Assembly: GCA_021828285.1 (NCBI GenBank)
Contig: JAKASG010000014.1
Span: forward strand, 1 to 52,516
Direction: 5' to 3'
From: Acidobacteriota bacterium
GTDB taxonomy: Bacteria; Acidobacteriota; Terriglobia; UBA7540
Length of the DNA stretch: 52,516 nucleotides
Below, one piece after another: positions 7,459 through 19,308 of the stretch (position 1 is its first letter; each line of letters begins with the position of its first letter). Made by a program: the position numbers and the translations under genes. Below the pieces are notes generated by a model that searched no databases, was not told where the DNA came from, and saw only the letters and a list, made by a program, of their open reading frames with translations.

Positions 7459-7596
7459 CAGTCCCCTCCGTCCTGAATGCTCGCCTATTGGATTCCTTGC
7501 CGCGCAAGCGGGTTACTCCGCTTATTGGCAATTAGACAGCGCGTTCCCTGCTTCCTCCGGGCATCGGCTGTCGAGGCCAAAGCCAACGAGTTTGAG

Positions 7597-8250
7597 CTAT
7601 AGACGATACACGCCGGCGCCCGAGGCCAATTCGGTCGGCGGCTCGGTGAGCCTTCGGACGTCGTCGAGGCTCACACCCGGGGCGAGTTCTTTCAGGACCA
7701 GGCCTTTGGGCGTCACCTCCATGTAAGCAAGCTCGGTGACAATCGAATGGACCACGCGCGTACCGGTGAGAGGAAGCGTGCACCGCTTCAAAATTTTTGG
7801 CCGGCCGTCGCGCGTGGTGTGTTCCATGGCGACGATGACGCGCTTCGCGCCGGCAACCAAATCCATGCTGCCTCCCATCCCTTTGACCATTTTCCCGGGA
7901 ATCATCCAACTGGCGAGGCTGCCTTGTTCGTCAACTTCCATCGCCCCCAAAACCGTGAGGTCAATGTGCCCGCCGCGGATCATGGCGAAGGATTCGGCGC
8001 TTGAAAAATACGCTGAGCCGGGAACTTCGCTGACGGTTTCTTTTCCCGCGTTGATGAGGTCAGGATCTTCTTCGCCCTCGAAAGGAAACGGGCCGGCGCC
8101 GAGCATTCCGTTTTCCGATTGCAAAACGACTTCGATGCCGGAGGGCATATAGTTCGAGACAAGCGTCGGAATTCCGATGCCGAGATTGACGTAATATCCA
8201 TCGCGCAACTCCTGCGCCACGCGCCGCGCAATGATTTCGCGTTTGTCCAT
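7597..8250 (-). CDS. scoB: 3-oxoacid CoA-transferase subunit B
   Basis: A 217-residue beta subunit of a succinyl-CoA:3-ketoacid (or acetate/acetoacetate) CoA-transferase. It moves CoA between acyl groups through a glutamyl-CoA thioester; the catalytic glutamate is E46 in the SENGMLG motif. Other family marks are LGIGIPTLV near the N-terminus and the [13 protein letters not shown] segment. It follows scoA by 67 bp on the same strand, and the two form the alpha2-beta2 enzyme used in ketone-body or acetoacetate use. The precise acyl substrate is not certain. Confidence 0.94.
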   Translation of the reverse strand: MDKREIIARRVAQELRDGYYVNLGIGIPTLVSNYMPSGIEVVLQSENGMLGAGPFPFEGEEDPDLINAGKETVSEVPGSAYFSSAESFAMIRGGHIDLTVLGAMEVDEQGSLASWMIPGKMVKGMGGSMDLVAGAKRVIVAMEHTTRDGRPKILKRCTLPLTGTRVVHSIVTELAYMEVTPKGLVLKELAPGVSLDDVRRLTEPPTELASGAGVYRL

Positions 8251-8317
8251 GGGAATCTCGGAGATCGTGGACGGAGCATTCAGGAATTCAACCGCTTTCC
8301 CGCCTGCCGAACGCCGT

Positions 8318-9016
8318 TCACGACCGACGCCTCACCGTTCTATTTTCAATGCGCTTCTCGTAATTCGTTCCCTCGAAAATTCGCTTGACGTAAACGCCGG
8401 GGGTTACGATGGCGTTCGGATCGAGCGCCCCCGGCTCGACAAGTTCTTCGACCTCGGCAATCGTCACCTTTGCCGCCGTCGCCATCACGGGATTGAAGTT
8501 CCGCGCCGTCTTGCGATAAAGGAGGTTGCCCCATCGGTCGCCTTGCCACGCCTTGACGCAGGCGAAATCCGCCGTGAGCGCGCGTTCCAGCAGGAAAGCG
8601 CGGCCGTCGAATTCGCGCGTCTCTTTCCCCTCGGCGACCACCGTGCCGGCGCCCGTCGGCGTGTAGAAGGCCGCGATGCCTGCGCCGCCCGCGCGGATGC
8701 GTTCGGCGAACGTTCCCTGCGGCATCAATTCAAGTTCGATCGAACCGGAGAGCGCGAGGCTTTCGAGCAGTTTGTTTTCGCCGACATAAGTGCCGATGAC
8801 TTTGCGAATTTGGCTTCCCTTGAGCAGGAGGCCCAGGCCGAAATCATCCACGCCCGCGTTGTTGCTGATAACCGTGAGGTCCCGCACGCCCTTGCGAGCG
8901 AGCGCGGCAATCGCGTTTTCAGGAATGCCGCACAAGCCGAATCCCCCGAACATGACGACGGCTCCGTTGGGCACGTCGGCAACGGCCGCCTCGGCATCCG
9001 GAAAAACCTTGTTCAC
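8318..9016 (-). CDS. scoA: 3-oxoacid CoA-transferase subunit A
   Basis: A 232-residue alpha subunit of the CoA-transferase completed by scoB. The glycine-rich [10 protein letters not shown] (residues 24-33) is the CoA/oxyanion motif of this subunit, followed by [11 protein letters not shown] and [17 protein letters not shown], all standard. The length is typical. It lies directly downstream of the DinB-like gene (29 bp) and upstream of scoB. No thiolase or hydroxybutyrate dehydrogenase gene lies nearby, so the pathway partner must be encoded elsewhere. Confidence 0.94.
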   Translation of the reverse strand: MNKVFPDAEAAVADVPNGAVVMFGGFGLCGIPENAIAALARKGVRDLTVISNNAGVDDFGLGLLLKGSQIRKVIGTYVGENKLLESLALSGSIELELMPQGTFAERIRAGGAGIAAFYTPTGAGTVVAEGKETREFDGRAFLLERALTADFACVKAWQGDRWGNLLYRKTARNFNPVMATAAKVTIAEVEELVEPGALDPNAIVTPGVYVKRIFEGTNYEKRIENRTVRRRS

Positions 9017-9045
9017 CGGTGCTCCTTCATGGCGCTCGGCGGACG

Positions 9046-9552
9046 CTATCCGAAGTTGTAAAACTTTTTCATGTTGCCGATCCTCGGAAAGAGCGCGTAC
9101 CGCTTGACCTCTATGATTTGACGGATGTGGCCGAGATCATGGAAAGCCCACTCCGTCACGATTTCTTCAAGCCTGATTTCTCCGGCTTCCGGGTGAACGC
9201 CGGCGCGTTTCCACTCCTGTGGCTTGACGCGGCTGAATAACTGCAGGTTCGCGCGCCGGCGGCGCACAAACTGGGTGAGCGTACGATGAGGGTCCGTGCG
9301 GTCGTAATGCAATTCCGCCGCCCGCTGCTCCTGCTCGAACGGAATGAGCGTTGGAACATCATTCTGCAGAATCGCCTGAACCCGGTTCTTTCGGTAAAAC
9401 TCTTCGAGATCGCTGAGGTGCGCGAGAATCATCTGAATGGACCATTTCTCAGGCCGCGGCCGCTGCTTCAGCTCGCGCGGCGAAAGGCCGGCAATTTCAA
9501 GCTTCAATTTCTGCGGGGTTGCCGCGAGAATCTTGAACACGTCATTGAGCAT
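9046..9552 (-). CDS. DinB superfamily protein
   Basis: A 168-residue four-helix-bundle protein of the DinB/YfiT kind. Histidines at the usual metal positions are visible: H45 in LAHLSDLE, and the pair in AFHDLGHIRQI near residue 140. Members bind a divalent metal, and some are thiol-dependent transferases, but most have no known reaction. The opening MLNDVFKILAATPQKL and PRPEKWSIQMILAH segments are classic for the family. The ATG at 9552 is the only sensible start. Function here is not predictable from context. Confidence 0.85.
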   Translation of the reverse strand: MLNDVFKILAATPQKLKLEIAGLSPRELKQRPRPEKWSIQMILAHLSDLEEFYRKNRVQAILQNDVPTLIPFEQEQRAAELHYDRTDPHRTLTQFVRRRRANLQLFSRVKPQEWKRAGVHPEAGEIRLEEIVTEWAFHDLGHIRQIIEVKRYALFPRIGNMKKFYNFG

Positions 9553-9642
9553 AGGATTCGACTCCGCGCGCCAGTATAGCGCAAAGAATTATCGCCGAGG
9601 GAATTCCAAAACCGTGCGAACCGGTTTCGCCGGCCCCGGGGC

Positions 9643-10509
9643 TTACTTAGCTCCGCGCAATCGCCGGCGCAATTTCGCCGCCCGCTCAAATTCAGCGGCG
9701 AGCGCCTCGCCGCCCAGATGCGCTTTAATCGTCCGGAGTTTCATGATCAGCAGGTCAAGCGCCGCGCCGATGTTCTCGCGATTGGTCGCGCTGATGTCCT
9801 TCCAAAGTTCGAAACGGCTTTCGGCCAGACGCGTCATATCGCGAAAGCCCGAAGCGGAGAAATCGAGCGGCAGGTCTCCGCGCTCCACATCCCTGGCGAC
9901 GACGCTCGCAAGTCCCGTCGAGAGCAATTGCGGCATATGCGAAAGGAACGCGGCCGCGCGGTCGTGCGTAGCCGCGTCCGTGACGAGAGGCCGGGCGCCC
10001 ACGGCTCGCACGAGCTTCTTGAAATTTCGAACCCGCGGGTCTGTTTCATCGCGAGCCTCCAGCGGCGCCAGCGCGTAGCGCGCGCCTTTAAAGAGCGCCG
10101 CGTCGGCTTCGCGAAATCCTGAAAGCTCCTTGCCGGCGAGCGGATGTCCGCCGAGAAACAGAGGACCGCCGGAAAAAAGTTTGCGAGCACGCGCGCAGAT
10201 CGCTTCTTTGGTGCTGCCCGTATCCGTCACGAGCGCATGCGGCGATACGTGCGGCTTCAATTGGGAAAGCTGTTCAAGGATGGTTCCTACCGGCGCCGCC
10301 AGAATGACGAGATCGGCGCCGCGAACGGCGGCAGCGAGATTCGTCCAACCCTCATCAATAGCGCCGATGGAAAGTGCGAGCCGCAGCACCGCTCGCCGGT
10401 CGCAGCCCACTCGCCGGGCGCGAATCCGGAGCCTCTTGAGCCCGAGCGCCCAGGAGCCGCCGATCAATCCGAGCCCGACAATGGCGATTCTCTGAAAGGG
10501 GCTGTCCAT
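9643..10509 (-). CDS. tyrA: prephenate dehydrogenase
   Basis: A 288-residue enzyme that oxidatively decarboxylates prephenate to 4-hydroxyphenylpyruvate with NAD(P), the route to tyrosine. The nucleotide motif is G12-L-G14-L-I-G17-G18; LVTDTGSTKEAI, FLGGHPLAGKE and the HDRAAAFLSHMPQL helix are diagnostic. There is no fused chorismate mutase or ACT domain, consistent with the separate mutase gene at 11657-11950. It is the last gene of the aromatic cluster, 124 bp behind the DAHP synthase gene, and may have its own promoter there. Confidence 0.95.
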   Translation of the reverse strand: MDSPFQRIAIVGLGLIGGSWALGLKRLRIRARRVGCDRRAVLRLALSIGAIDEGWTNLAAAVRGADLVILAAPVGTILEQLSQLKPHVSPHALVTDTGSTKEAICARARKLFSGGPLFLGGHPLAGKELSGFREADAALFKGARYALAPLEARDETDPRVRNFKKLVRAVGARPLVTDAATHDRAAAFLSHMPQLLSTGLASVVARDVERGDLPLDFSASGFRDMTRLAESRFELWKDISATNRENIGAALDLLIMKLRTIKAHLGGEALAAEFERAAKLRRRLRGAK

Positions 10510-10559
10510 GAACTCAGTAGACCGGAGGCATGCGACGTCGCGCTGGGTTTGCGGTCATT

Positions 10560-10582
10560 ATGAATCGCGAATGATGATTCAT
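10560..10582. repeat. inverted repeat between DAHP synthase gene and tyrA
   Basis: ATGAATC (10560-10566) and GATTCAT (10576-10582) form a 7-bp inverted repeat with a 9-base centre, about 50 bp upstream of tyrA. It could be an operator or a small RNA hairpin; no T-run follows, so it is not called a terminator. Confidence 0.35.
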
Positions 10583-10633
10583 AAAACTTCGGAGCCGCCG
10601 GTTACGTCTGCGGGGCAATTCAGAATTCATCAT

Positions 10634-11650
10634 TTAGAGGGTGCGTTCCACCGCCGGCGCGATCATTTTCAGTTCCTTCATCAATTGCTCGAGTTCGCCC
10701 GGATAGAGCGACTGCGCGCCGTCGCTCAGCGCATTTTCAGGATCGTGATGAACCTCGATGAGCAAGCCATCGGCGCCAGCCGCCACGGCCGCGCGAGCCA
10801 TGGGCGGAACCTTGTCCCGCCGCCCCGTGCCGTGCGAAGGGTCGGCGATGATCGGCAAATGGGAGAGCTTCTTGACGACGGGAATGGCTGAAAGATCGAG
10901 CGTGTTGCGCGTGTAACTCTCAAACGTCCGAATTCCGCGTTCGCAGAGCACCACATTGTAATTTCCGCCGGACATGATGTATTCGGCGGAGAGCAGCAAT
11001 TCCTCGACGGTCGCGGAAATTCCGCGCTTGAGCAGCACGGGCTTCGGCGTCTTGGCCAGCTCCTTCAGGAGATTATAGTTCTGCATGTTGCGCGCGCCGA
11101 CCTGCAGCACGTCCACCAATTCGATCATCATCGGAATCTGCGTCTGGTCCATCACTTCAGAAACCACGAGCAGCCCGTGGCGATCGGCCGCCTGGCGCAT
11201 CCATTCGAGTCCCTTGGCGCCCACGCCCTGGAAACTGTAAGGCGACGTGCGAGGCTTGAACGCTCCGCCCCGCAGCACCTTCGCGCCGAGCGAAGCGACA
11301 ATCCCGGCAATCGTCTCAATCTGTTCCGCACTTTCGACGCTGCAAGGGCCGGCCATGACCACCACTTCCGTCCCGCCGATCGCGACGCCTTTGCCAAGCT
11401 GAAGGATGGAGCCTTCCGGCCGGAAATGGCGGCTGACGAGCTTGTAGGGCGAGGAAATCCGGACGACTTCCGCAACGCCTTCGAGCAGCTCGATATCCCG
11501 CGTGTCGAAATCCGGCTTGACGCCGACGGCGCCGAGCACCGTCTGGCGCGCGCCGGTCGAGCGATGGATGTCGAAGCCCAATCCCATGAGCCTGTTGATG
11601 ACGCGCTGGACATTCTCTTCCGACGCGCCTTCCTGCATCACAACGACCAT
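10634..11650 (-). CDS. aroF: 3-deoxy-7-phosphoheptulonate synthase (type I beta)
   Basis: A 338-residue DAHP synthase, which condenses phosphoenolpyruvate with erythrose 4-phosphate to start the shikimate pathway. Residues 1-70 are the ferredoxin-like N-terminal regulatory domain of the I-beta class, which mediates feedback inhibition by tyrosine or phenylalanine in relatives. The TIM-barrel follows, with metal cysteine C103 in GPCSVES, the [15 protein letters not shown] loop and the metal histidine in DPSHGTGRR. It is 6 bp downstream of the chorismate mutase gene. The symbol follows common usage for this class. Confidence 0.96.
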   Translation of the reverse strand: MVVVMQEGASEENVQRVINRLMGLGFDIHRSTGARQTVLGAVGVKPDFDTRDIELLEGVAEVVRISSPYKLVSRHFRPEGSILQLGKGVAIGGTEVVVMAGPCSVESAEQIETIAGIVASLGAKVLRGGAFKPRTSPYSFQGVGAKGLEWMRQAADRHGLLVVSEVMDQTQIPMMIELVDVLQVGARNMQNYNLLKELAKTPKPVLLKRGISATVEELLLSAEYIMSGGNYNVVLCERGIRTFESYTRNTLDLSAIPVVKKLSHLPIIADPSHGTGRRDKVPPMARAAVAAGADGLLIEVHHDPENALSDGAQSLYPGELEQLMKELKMIAPAVERTL

Positions 11651-11656
11651 CTCGCC

Positions 11657-11950
11657 TTACTCCTTCCTCGATTGCGGCGCGCCATCCATCGCGTGGCGCT
11701 CGAGCGATCGCGCCTCGTCAATGATGCGCTCAAACAAGCGGCGAATGGCGGCGTCGTCGAGCGGCCCGCGGTTCGACTTGACGATGTTGCGCAGGATTTC
11801 CGCTTCGCGCTGCGGCTGCCACGCCGGCTGATTCAGGGTCTTCTTGATGTGCCCGATTTCGACCGCGCATTTCGAGCGTTCGTTCAAAAGCTCCACGAGC
11901 CTTTGGTCGATCTCGTCAATGCGCTTGCGCCAATCCTCGATTTCCGTCAT
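11657..11950 (-). CDS. aroQ: chorismate mutase, AroQ type
   Basis: A 97-residue all-helical chorismate mutase that converts chorismate to prephenate, feeding tyrA two genes downstream. The pattern of WRKRIDEIDQRLVELLNER in helix 1, then IGHIKK and the REAEIL helix, is the AroQ signature with its active-site arginines and lysine. The ATG at 11950 overlaps the trpA stop (ATGA), which decides the start and implies translational coupling. It is a stand-alone mutase, probably paired in function with the neighbouring DAHP synthase, as is common when the two are adjacent. Confidence 0.93.
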   Translation of the reverse strand: MTEIEDWRKRIDEIDQRLVELLNERSKCAVEIGHIKKTLNQPAWQPQREAEILRNIVKSNRGPLDDAAIRRLFERIIDEARSLERHAMDGAPQSRKE

Positions 11951-12765
11951 GCCGAGTTCGCCTCCGATCCTGCCTTCAGCCATCGGACGAACTCCTCCAC
12001 GGCCCGCGCGCCGCCCTTCGGATACTTTTCTTCGATCGCGTGGACGACGGCGCTGCCGATGACCGCCGCATCCGCGAGCGATTGCACCGCGCGCACCTGC
12101 TCGGGGGTCGAAATGCCAAACCCCACGGCGAGCGGCAGCCGCGTGAACCGGCGCGTCCGCTCGATCAGCTCGCCCAAGCTCGCGGCGAGCCTATCGCGTT
12201 CGCCCGTCACGCCCATGCGGGAAACCTGATAGAGAAATCCCGTCGAGGCTTTTCCCACGCGCGCCAGGCGCTCGTCGCTCGAAGTCGGCGAGGCGAGAAA
12301 AACTGTGTCCAGCTTGTGCCCATGCAACGCTGCGATGTAATCGTCCGCCTCTTCGGGCGTCAAATCCACGGCCAGTACGCCGTCCGCACCCGCCGCGCCC
12401 GCGTCGCGCGCAAATGCCTCGAGGCCGTATTGCAAAATCGGATTGTAATAGGTGAAGAGGACCATCGGCGCGCGCACCGCCGCTCTCCAATGCGGCAGAG
12501 CCTTCAGGATTTTCCTGAGCGTCGTTCCCGCCTTCAGTGCCCGCTCGGAAGCGCGCTGAATCACCGGTCCGTCGGCGAGCGGATCAGAAAAGGGCACGCC
12601 CAGCTCGATCACATCGGCGCCGCCGCGGTCAATGGCGGCAACCAGCTCCGCCGTCGCCTCGAGCGTCGGGTCGCCCGCCGTCAGGTAGATGATCAGTCCC
12701 TTCCTGTGCTGTTCGCTCAACTCGCGAAAGCGCGCTTCAATCCGGGATTCAAAAGTAACCGGCAT
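11947..12765 (-). CDS. trpA: tryptophan synthase alpha chain
   Basis: A 272-residue TIM-barrel subunit that cleaves indole-3-glycerol phosphate and passes indole to TrpB. The catalytic pair is visible as E54 in DVIELGVPFSDP and D65 in LADGPVIQ. Further marks are PMVLFTYYNPI and the phosphate-binding GFGIS strand. It starts 5 bp behind trpB and its stop overlaps the chorismate mutase start by 4 bp. Normal length, nothing missing. Confidence 0.97.
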   Translation of the reverse strand: MPVTFESRIEARFRELSEQHRKGLIIYLTAGDPTLEATAELVAAIDRGGADVIELGVPFSDPLADGPVIQRASERALKAGTTLRKILKALPHWRAAVRAPMVLFTYYNPILQYGLEAFARDAGAAGADGVLAVDLTPEEADDYIAALHGHKLDTVFLASPTSSDERLARVGKASTGFLYQVSRMGVTGERDRLAASLGELIERTRRFTRLPLAVGFGISTPEQVRAVQSLADAAVIGSAVVHAIEEKYPKGGARAVEEFVRWLKAGSEANSA

Positions 12766-12770
12766 ACGAA

Positions 12771-13984
<1,214 letters not shown>

Positions 13985-13988
<4 letters not shown>

Positions 13989-14293
13989 TTCCTCCGGCCG
14001 TCCCCTCCTTGCGTCTGCGATACAAGATCAATATGGCAATTGAGCTTGATATCCACTTCGTGAAGATGCTTGCTCACTCGTTTGGGGTTCGCATCCGTCG
14101 CAGCCAGGTTTCCTTCGATTCTTCGAACCTCACTGCGCAATGAAGCGCCAAAGGGTGCAAGTAGCGCAAGCAGACGATTATTCTGCGCGCCGATCCTTTC
14201 CATGCGGCTCAGTCTTTCTTCGGCTTTGGCGAATCGCGCTTCGAACCGCGGCTGATCCTCCAGCAAACATCCGATTGTGCGCTCAACGTCCAT
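13985..14293 (-). CDS. small coiled-coil protein inside the trp operon
   Basis: A 102-residue protein without a catalytic family. Residues 15-75 carry heptad-like repeats ([18 protein letters not shown], then [15 protein letters not shown]), suggesting a coiled coil, and a polar tail follows. The start at 14293 overlaps the trpF end by 11 bases, and the stop overlaps trpB by 4 bases, so it is embedded in the trp operon and probably translated with it. Similar short coiled-coil proteins occur in Acidobacteriota, but a role in tryptophan synthesis is only a guess from position. Confidence 0.65.
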
Positions 14294-14960
14294 TCCCGGT
14301 CCCCGTGAAGGGTTCAATTCTATCATCCCCGAAGCCGTGGTCGGTCCTGGCGACCGCCGCAAAGAACGCCCGCAGCTTATGAGGGTCCTTGACGCCCGGC
14401 GCCGACTCGACTCCGCTCGCGACGTCCACAGCGAAAGGGCTTGCCTGCCGAATCGCCTCCGCAACGTTTTCCGGCGTCAGCCCTCCCGCGAGAATCACGG
14501 CGCCATATTTCTTCGCTTCGCGCGCCACCGGCCATGGAAACGGCCTGCCGGTTCCTCCTTTCAAAACCGAATCGAACGTGTCGAGCAGGAAGGCCGCGGC
14601 TTTCAAATCCGCCAGACTTTCCGCTCGGAAATCCTGGCCCACGGGCACGGCTCGAATGATCGGGAAACCGGCGAGCGCGCCATCGAGCATTGGAAAGCGC
14701 GGCCCGTGGAATTGCAGCAGGTCGACGCCTGCTTCGCGCGCCACATCGAGCGCGCGATCCGCGTCCGCCTGATCGGCAAAAATTCCAACCGTTGTGACGA
14801 AAGGCGGAAGACGGCGAATGATGGCTCGTGCTCGCGCCGGATCAATGGAGCGCGGCGACGGCGCGTAAAAGTTGAATCCCAGCGCCGCCGCGCCCAGCTC
14901 GACGGCGAGGTCGGCGTCTTCGATGCGCGTCACGCCGCAAATTTTCACTCGCGTCGGCAT
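14283..14960 (-). CDS. trpF: phosphoribosylanthranilate isomerase
   Basis: A 225-residue TIM-barrel enzyme that converts phosphoribosylanthranilate to the carboxyphenylamino-deoxyribulose phosphate used by TrpC. The general base cysteine is C8 in VKICGVT, and the general acid aspartate lies in AVDVASGVE. FALGFNFY-like and DLLQFHG segments fit the family. It starts 4 bp after trpC. The C-terminal ~12 residues (GFGDDRIEPFTG...) run past the usual end and overlap the next gene. Confidence 0.95.
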   Translation of the reverse strand: MPTRVKICGVTRIEDADLAVELGAAALGFNFYAPSPRSIDPARARAIIRRLPPFVTTVGIFADQADADRALDVAREAGVDLLQFHGPRFPMLDGALAGFPIIRAVPVGQDFRAESLADLKAAAFLLDTFDSVLKGGTGRPFPWPVAREAKKYGAVILAGGLTPENVAEAIRQASPFAVDVASGVESAPGVKDPHKLRAFFAAVARTDHGFGDDRIEPFTGTGNGR

Positions 14961-14964
14961 CGCG

Positions 14965-15801
14965 TCACCTTTGCTCGCCGCCCTTGCCGGGCGCGGCCGC
15001 CGAAATCATCGCTTCGAGCATTCGCCCGAGTTCGCCTCCAGGATCCTGCGCGCTCATCAACCGCTCGCCAATCAGCGCGGCGTTGAATCCTGCGTCCTTG
15101 AGGCGCCTCAGATCCTCCGCCGTTTTGATGCCGCTTTCGGCCACGGCGAGGCAGTCCGCTGGAATCTTCTTTCGCAATTCGAGCGAGGTCTCAATCCGCA
15201 CCGCCATTGTCTTGAGGTTCCGGTTATTGATGCCGATGATGCGCGCTCCGGCGTCAACCGCCCGCGCGACTTCCTGCTCCGTGTGGACTTCAACCAAAGC
15301 AGCCAATTGGAGTTCTTCCGCGAGCCCGATGAGCGCGCGCAAGTCCCTGTCGCCGAGCGCCGCGACGATGAGGAGCGCCGCATCGGCACCCGCCGCCGCC
15401 GATTCGTGCATCTGGTAGGGGTCGAGGATAAAATCCTTCCTCAACACCGGCAGCTTGACGGACCCGCGCACCACCTTCAAGTCGTCGAGCGAGCCGCGAA
15501 AATATAATTCTTCTGTCAGCACGGAAATCGCCGCCGCGCCCGCCGCCTCATACGAGCGCGCGATCTCCCGGCGGCGGTAATTCCTGCAGATCAGGCCGCG
15601 CGTGGGCGATGCCCGCTTCATTTCGGCGATCACGCGCAGCCCCGGCCCCGAAATTGCCCTGGCGAAGTCGCGCGAAGTCCGGTCGCGCTCCTGCGCAATC
15701 CGCTTCAATGTCTCGAGCGGAACGAGCTGGCGCGCGCGCGCGATCTGTCGCCGGCGCGACTCCAGAATCTCACCGAGGCCGATAACCGGTTGCTCCGCCA
15801 T
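14965..15801 (-). CDS. trpC: indole-3-glycerol phosphate synthase
   Basis: A 278-residue TIM-barrel enzyme that closes the indole ring. Recognisable parts are the N-terminal helices with ILESRRRQIARAR, VIAEMKRASPTRG with the catalytic lysine, VLTEELYFRGS, LRKDFILDPYQ, IGINNRNL and the AESGIK strand. It is the first gene of the minus-strand aromatic operon, 52 bases behind a predicted transcript start. No Trp-rich leader peptide lies in that interval. trpE, trpG and trpD are not in the window. Confidence 0.96.
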   Translation of the reverse strand: MAEQPVIGLGEILESRRRQIARARQLVPLETLKRIAQERDRTSRDFARAISGPGLRVIAEMKRASPTRGLICRNYRRREIARSYEAAGAAAISVLTEELYFRGSLDDLKVVRGSVKLPVLRKDFILDPYQMHESAAAGADAALLIVAALGDRDLRALIGLAEELQLAALVEVHTEQEVARAVDAGARIIGINNRNLKTMAVRIETSLELRKKIPADCLAVAESGIKTAEDLRRLKDAGFNAALIGERLMSAQDPGGELGRMLEAMISAAAPGKGGEQR

Positions 15802-15859
15802 GATCCGTGTCCCGAGCGCAAACTCAGCTCTTTCCGCCGCCGCATCGAGGGGTTAAGAC

Positions 15860-15889
15860 AGTCTAAGTTTCTGCGCGGACTCGTGTCAA
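15860..15889 (-). promoter_or_regulatory. promoter of the trpC-tyrA supraoperon
   Basis: On the minus strand, a perfect TTGACA (15889-15884) is followed 18 bp later by TAGACT (15865-15860). The predicted start is near 15853. The same TAGACT hexamer serves the sugar-isomerase promoter at 41627. No Trp codons or attenuator hairpin were seen in the 52-base leader, so control is probably at initiation or by feedback. Confidence 0.65.
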
Positions 15890-16175
15890 CGCTTCAAGCC
15901 GGTTGCAGACGCCGGGCCGCGCGCCCGTTGTGTCTGTTTCGGAAACCGCCGCTCCTGCTTCTGTTGCGGGCGAGACTCGAGAGAGGGATTCAATCGGCTG
16001 GAGCAAGGAGCCGTCCGGCGGCGGCTTGCCGCGCTCACGATCCAACTCTTCCGGCGCGGCCGCATCCAACCCTTGTGCCGCGGGAAACAGCCTTTCCCTT
16101 TGACTGGCGAAGGAATCAGTGGTGGAATAGGGAATGATCGTGGGAACAGGGAACGCTCAACTTCGGGGGATACGG
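15890..16175. other. intergenic region between the trp operon and an exported-protein gene
   Basis: Divergent interval beyond the trp promoter. I see no gene with family features, no tRNA and no clear terminator. A GGGGGA ribosome-binding site for the gene at 16176 is the only recognisable element near its right end. Confidence 0.5.
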
Positions 16176-16874
16176 ATGGTTCGAAATTCTTTTGCAGTCG
16201 CATTCGCCGCCGCGCTGGCACTCGTGTTTGCGCCCGCTCTCCATGCGCAGCTCAACTACGAGACTTCGCTGGCCAATGCGATCAATGAGGTGACCATCCC
16301 CGAAGGCACCGAATTCAAGCTCGATTTACACACCGATATCAATTCCAAGACGGCGCGAGCGGGCGATGTCGTGATCACGACGCTGATCGATCCGGTCTAT
16401 GTCGAAGACCAGGAGGTTCTGCCCAAAGGACTCCGCGTTGACGGCCGAATCATCCAGGTCAAGAAAGCCAAGCGGCGGGGAAGAGGCGGCCGTCTTTCGA
16501 TCAGCTTTAACACCGTGACCTTGCCGAACGGCCAGAAAATCGCCATCCTCGGCTCGCTGGCGGACATTTTTTCAACCCCTGGGAGCGACAACTCGACGGT
16601 CGGCATCGAAGGTGATTTGAAAGGCTCCGGTGCTTCGAAGAAGGAGCAAGTGGCCATCTTCCTCGGCGCGGCGGGCGCTGGCGCTACGGGCGGCATCGGG
16701 ACGGGAATTGCCGCGGGCGTCGGGGGATTGGTTGCCGCCCTCGTTCTTCCGCGCGGCAAGCAAGCCTTTCTTTCCGCGGGTTCGCTCATCGGCATGCGCC
16801 TGGATGAAGACGTCAGCTTCATCATGCCGCACAAATCGAAAAAATCTTCCGCGCCCCCCTCCACGAAACATTAG
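16176..16874 (+). CDS. exported protein with glycine-zipper-like segment
   Basis: A 232-residue secreted or periplasmic protein. Residues 1-25 (MVRNSFAVAFAAALALVFAPALHA) are a signal peptide ending at an AxA-type site. The centre (about 40-140) is beta-rich with alternating charged strands, like proteins that cap hydrophobic loads. Residues ~165-195 are a Gly/Ala-rich stretch (GAAGAGATGGIGTGIAAG) that could insert in a membrane. The start at 16176 is preferred over 16134 because it follows GGGGGA and begins the signal peptide. Function unknown. Confidence 0.75.
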   Translation: MVRNSFAVAFAAALALVFAPALHAQLNYETSLANAINEVTIPEGTEFKLDLHTDINSKTARAGDVVITTLIDPVYVEDQEVLPKGLRVDGRIIQVKKAKRRGRGGRLSISFNTVTLPNGQKIAILGSLADIFSTPGSDNSTVGIEGDLKGSGASKKEQVAIFLGAAGAGATGGIGTGIAAGVGGLVAALVLPRGKQAFLSAGSLIGMRLDEDVSFIMPHKSKKSSAPPSTKH

Positions 16875-17018
16875 CCCATCGGTCCGGCCGGGTTTCTTTT
16901 TGAACCGGCGCACTCTTGCGTTTTAGGGCGCGATGCGCCGTAGCCCCGGCACGCAAAGTTCTCTCTTCGCGACCGGCGCTGCGTAAACGGTCTGGTTCGT
17001 TCGCTTGCCTTCCGTTCT

Positions 17019-18350
<1,332 letters not shown>

Positions 18351-18440
18351 CAAAGCACCCTTCAGGCGTGGCTCCGTGACGAAAACAATGCGCGTCCCCG
18401 CTCCCGCGCGGCTTCGTTCCCTGCGCCGCGCCATCGGAAA

Positions 18441-18449
18441 TGGTAGAAT
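18441..18449 (+). promoter_or_regulatory. extended -10 promoter of yggS
   Basis: TGGTAGAAT (18441-18449) is a TGn-extended -10 of the same kind as that of eno. It overlaps the ATG at 18440, which makes that ATG unlikely as a translation start and supports the GTG at 18488. Confidence 0.45.
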
Positions 18450-18487
18450 GTCGCCGCGCCCGCGAGGACGGATGGGCGGACGGTCCG

Positions 18488-19171
18488 GTGGGGATTCGCG
18501 ACAACATCGCGAGCGTTGAAGAGCGTATTCAGGCGGCCTGCCGTCGCGCGGGGCGCGCGCGCTCGGACGTGACGCTCGTCGCTGTTTCAAAAACCGTTGA
18601 GCCGGAGCGGATTCGCGAAGCTTGCCAGGCCGGCCTGCGAGACTTCGGCGAGAACCGCGTGCAGGAAGCCGCGGCCAAGCGTCCGGCGCTCGCAGATTTG
18701 CCGGTGACGTGGCATTTGATCGGCCATTTGCAGTCGAATAAAACGCAGCGCGCGCGCGAACTCTTCGATTGGATTCATTCTGTTGATTCCCCGCATCTCG
18801 CGGCGCGTCTCGGCGCGGTCAGCGCGCCGGCCGCGCGGCTGCCCGTCCTCCTTCAGGTCAACCTGGGCGGAGAAGCTTCCAAATCGGGCGTGCCTGAAGA
18901 CGAACTCCTGAGTCTCGCGGAGAAAGCAAGCCAGTTCGAGAATCTCGAAGTTCGGGGCGTGATGGTGATTCCGCCGTTCTCGGAAGACCCGGAAAAATCA
19001 CGGCCGTTCTTCCGCCGGCTCAGGGAACTTGCGGCTGAGCTTCAGCAGAGACATTTGCCGAAGGTCGTCATGCGCGAGCTTTCGATGGGCATGTCGAACG
19101 ACTTTGAAATTGCCATTGAGGAAGGTGCGACGATCGTCCGCGTCGGAACGGCCATCTTTGGCCCGCGATGA
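18488..19171 (+). CDS. yggS: YggS family PLP homeostasis protein
   Basis: A 227-residue PLP-binding TIM-barrel protein of the YggS/PLPBP family. These proteins hold pyridoxal phosphate without known catalysis and keep vitamin B6 and amino-acid pools balanced. The PLP lysine is in [10 protein letters not shown] near the N-terminus; [20 protein letters not shown] and the phosphate-binding [15 protein letters not shown] segment are all present. The GTG at 18488 gives the family start ([13 protein letters not shown]); the in-frame ATG at 18440 would add 16 unlike residues inside the promoter. Confidence 0.93.
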   Translation: MGIRDNIASVEERIQAACRRAGRARSDVTLVAVSKTVEPERIREACQAGLRDFGENRVQEAAAKRPALADLPVTWHLIGHLQSNKTQRARELFDWIHSVDSPHLAARLGAVSAPAARLPVLLQVNLGGEASKSGVPEDELLSLAEKASQFENLEVRGVMVIPPFSEDPEKSRPFFRRLRELAAELQQRHLPKVVMRELSMGMSNDFEIAIEEGATIVRVGTAIFGPR

Positions 19172-19308
19172 CTTCGCGGATGGAATCAGGGATTTTTCGC
19201 CCGTTCAGCGTTTGCTGAGGAGCCCTGAAGGGGATGTCATTCTGTGCGAAGCGAAGAAACTGCTTCATTCTTGCGGCTCATCGAAGCCTGCGCTCGGCGA
19301 AAAGCGTC

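Noticed and set aside
15802-15853. trp attenuator with leader peptide
   Set aside because: The leader is only 52 bases, has no Trp codons in a short ORF and no terminator hairpin.
16927-16939. GGCGC-GAT-GCGCC hairpin between the exported-protein gene and eno as a terminator
   Set aside because: The stem is only 5 bp and no T-run follows on either strand.
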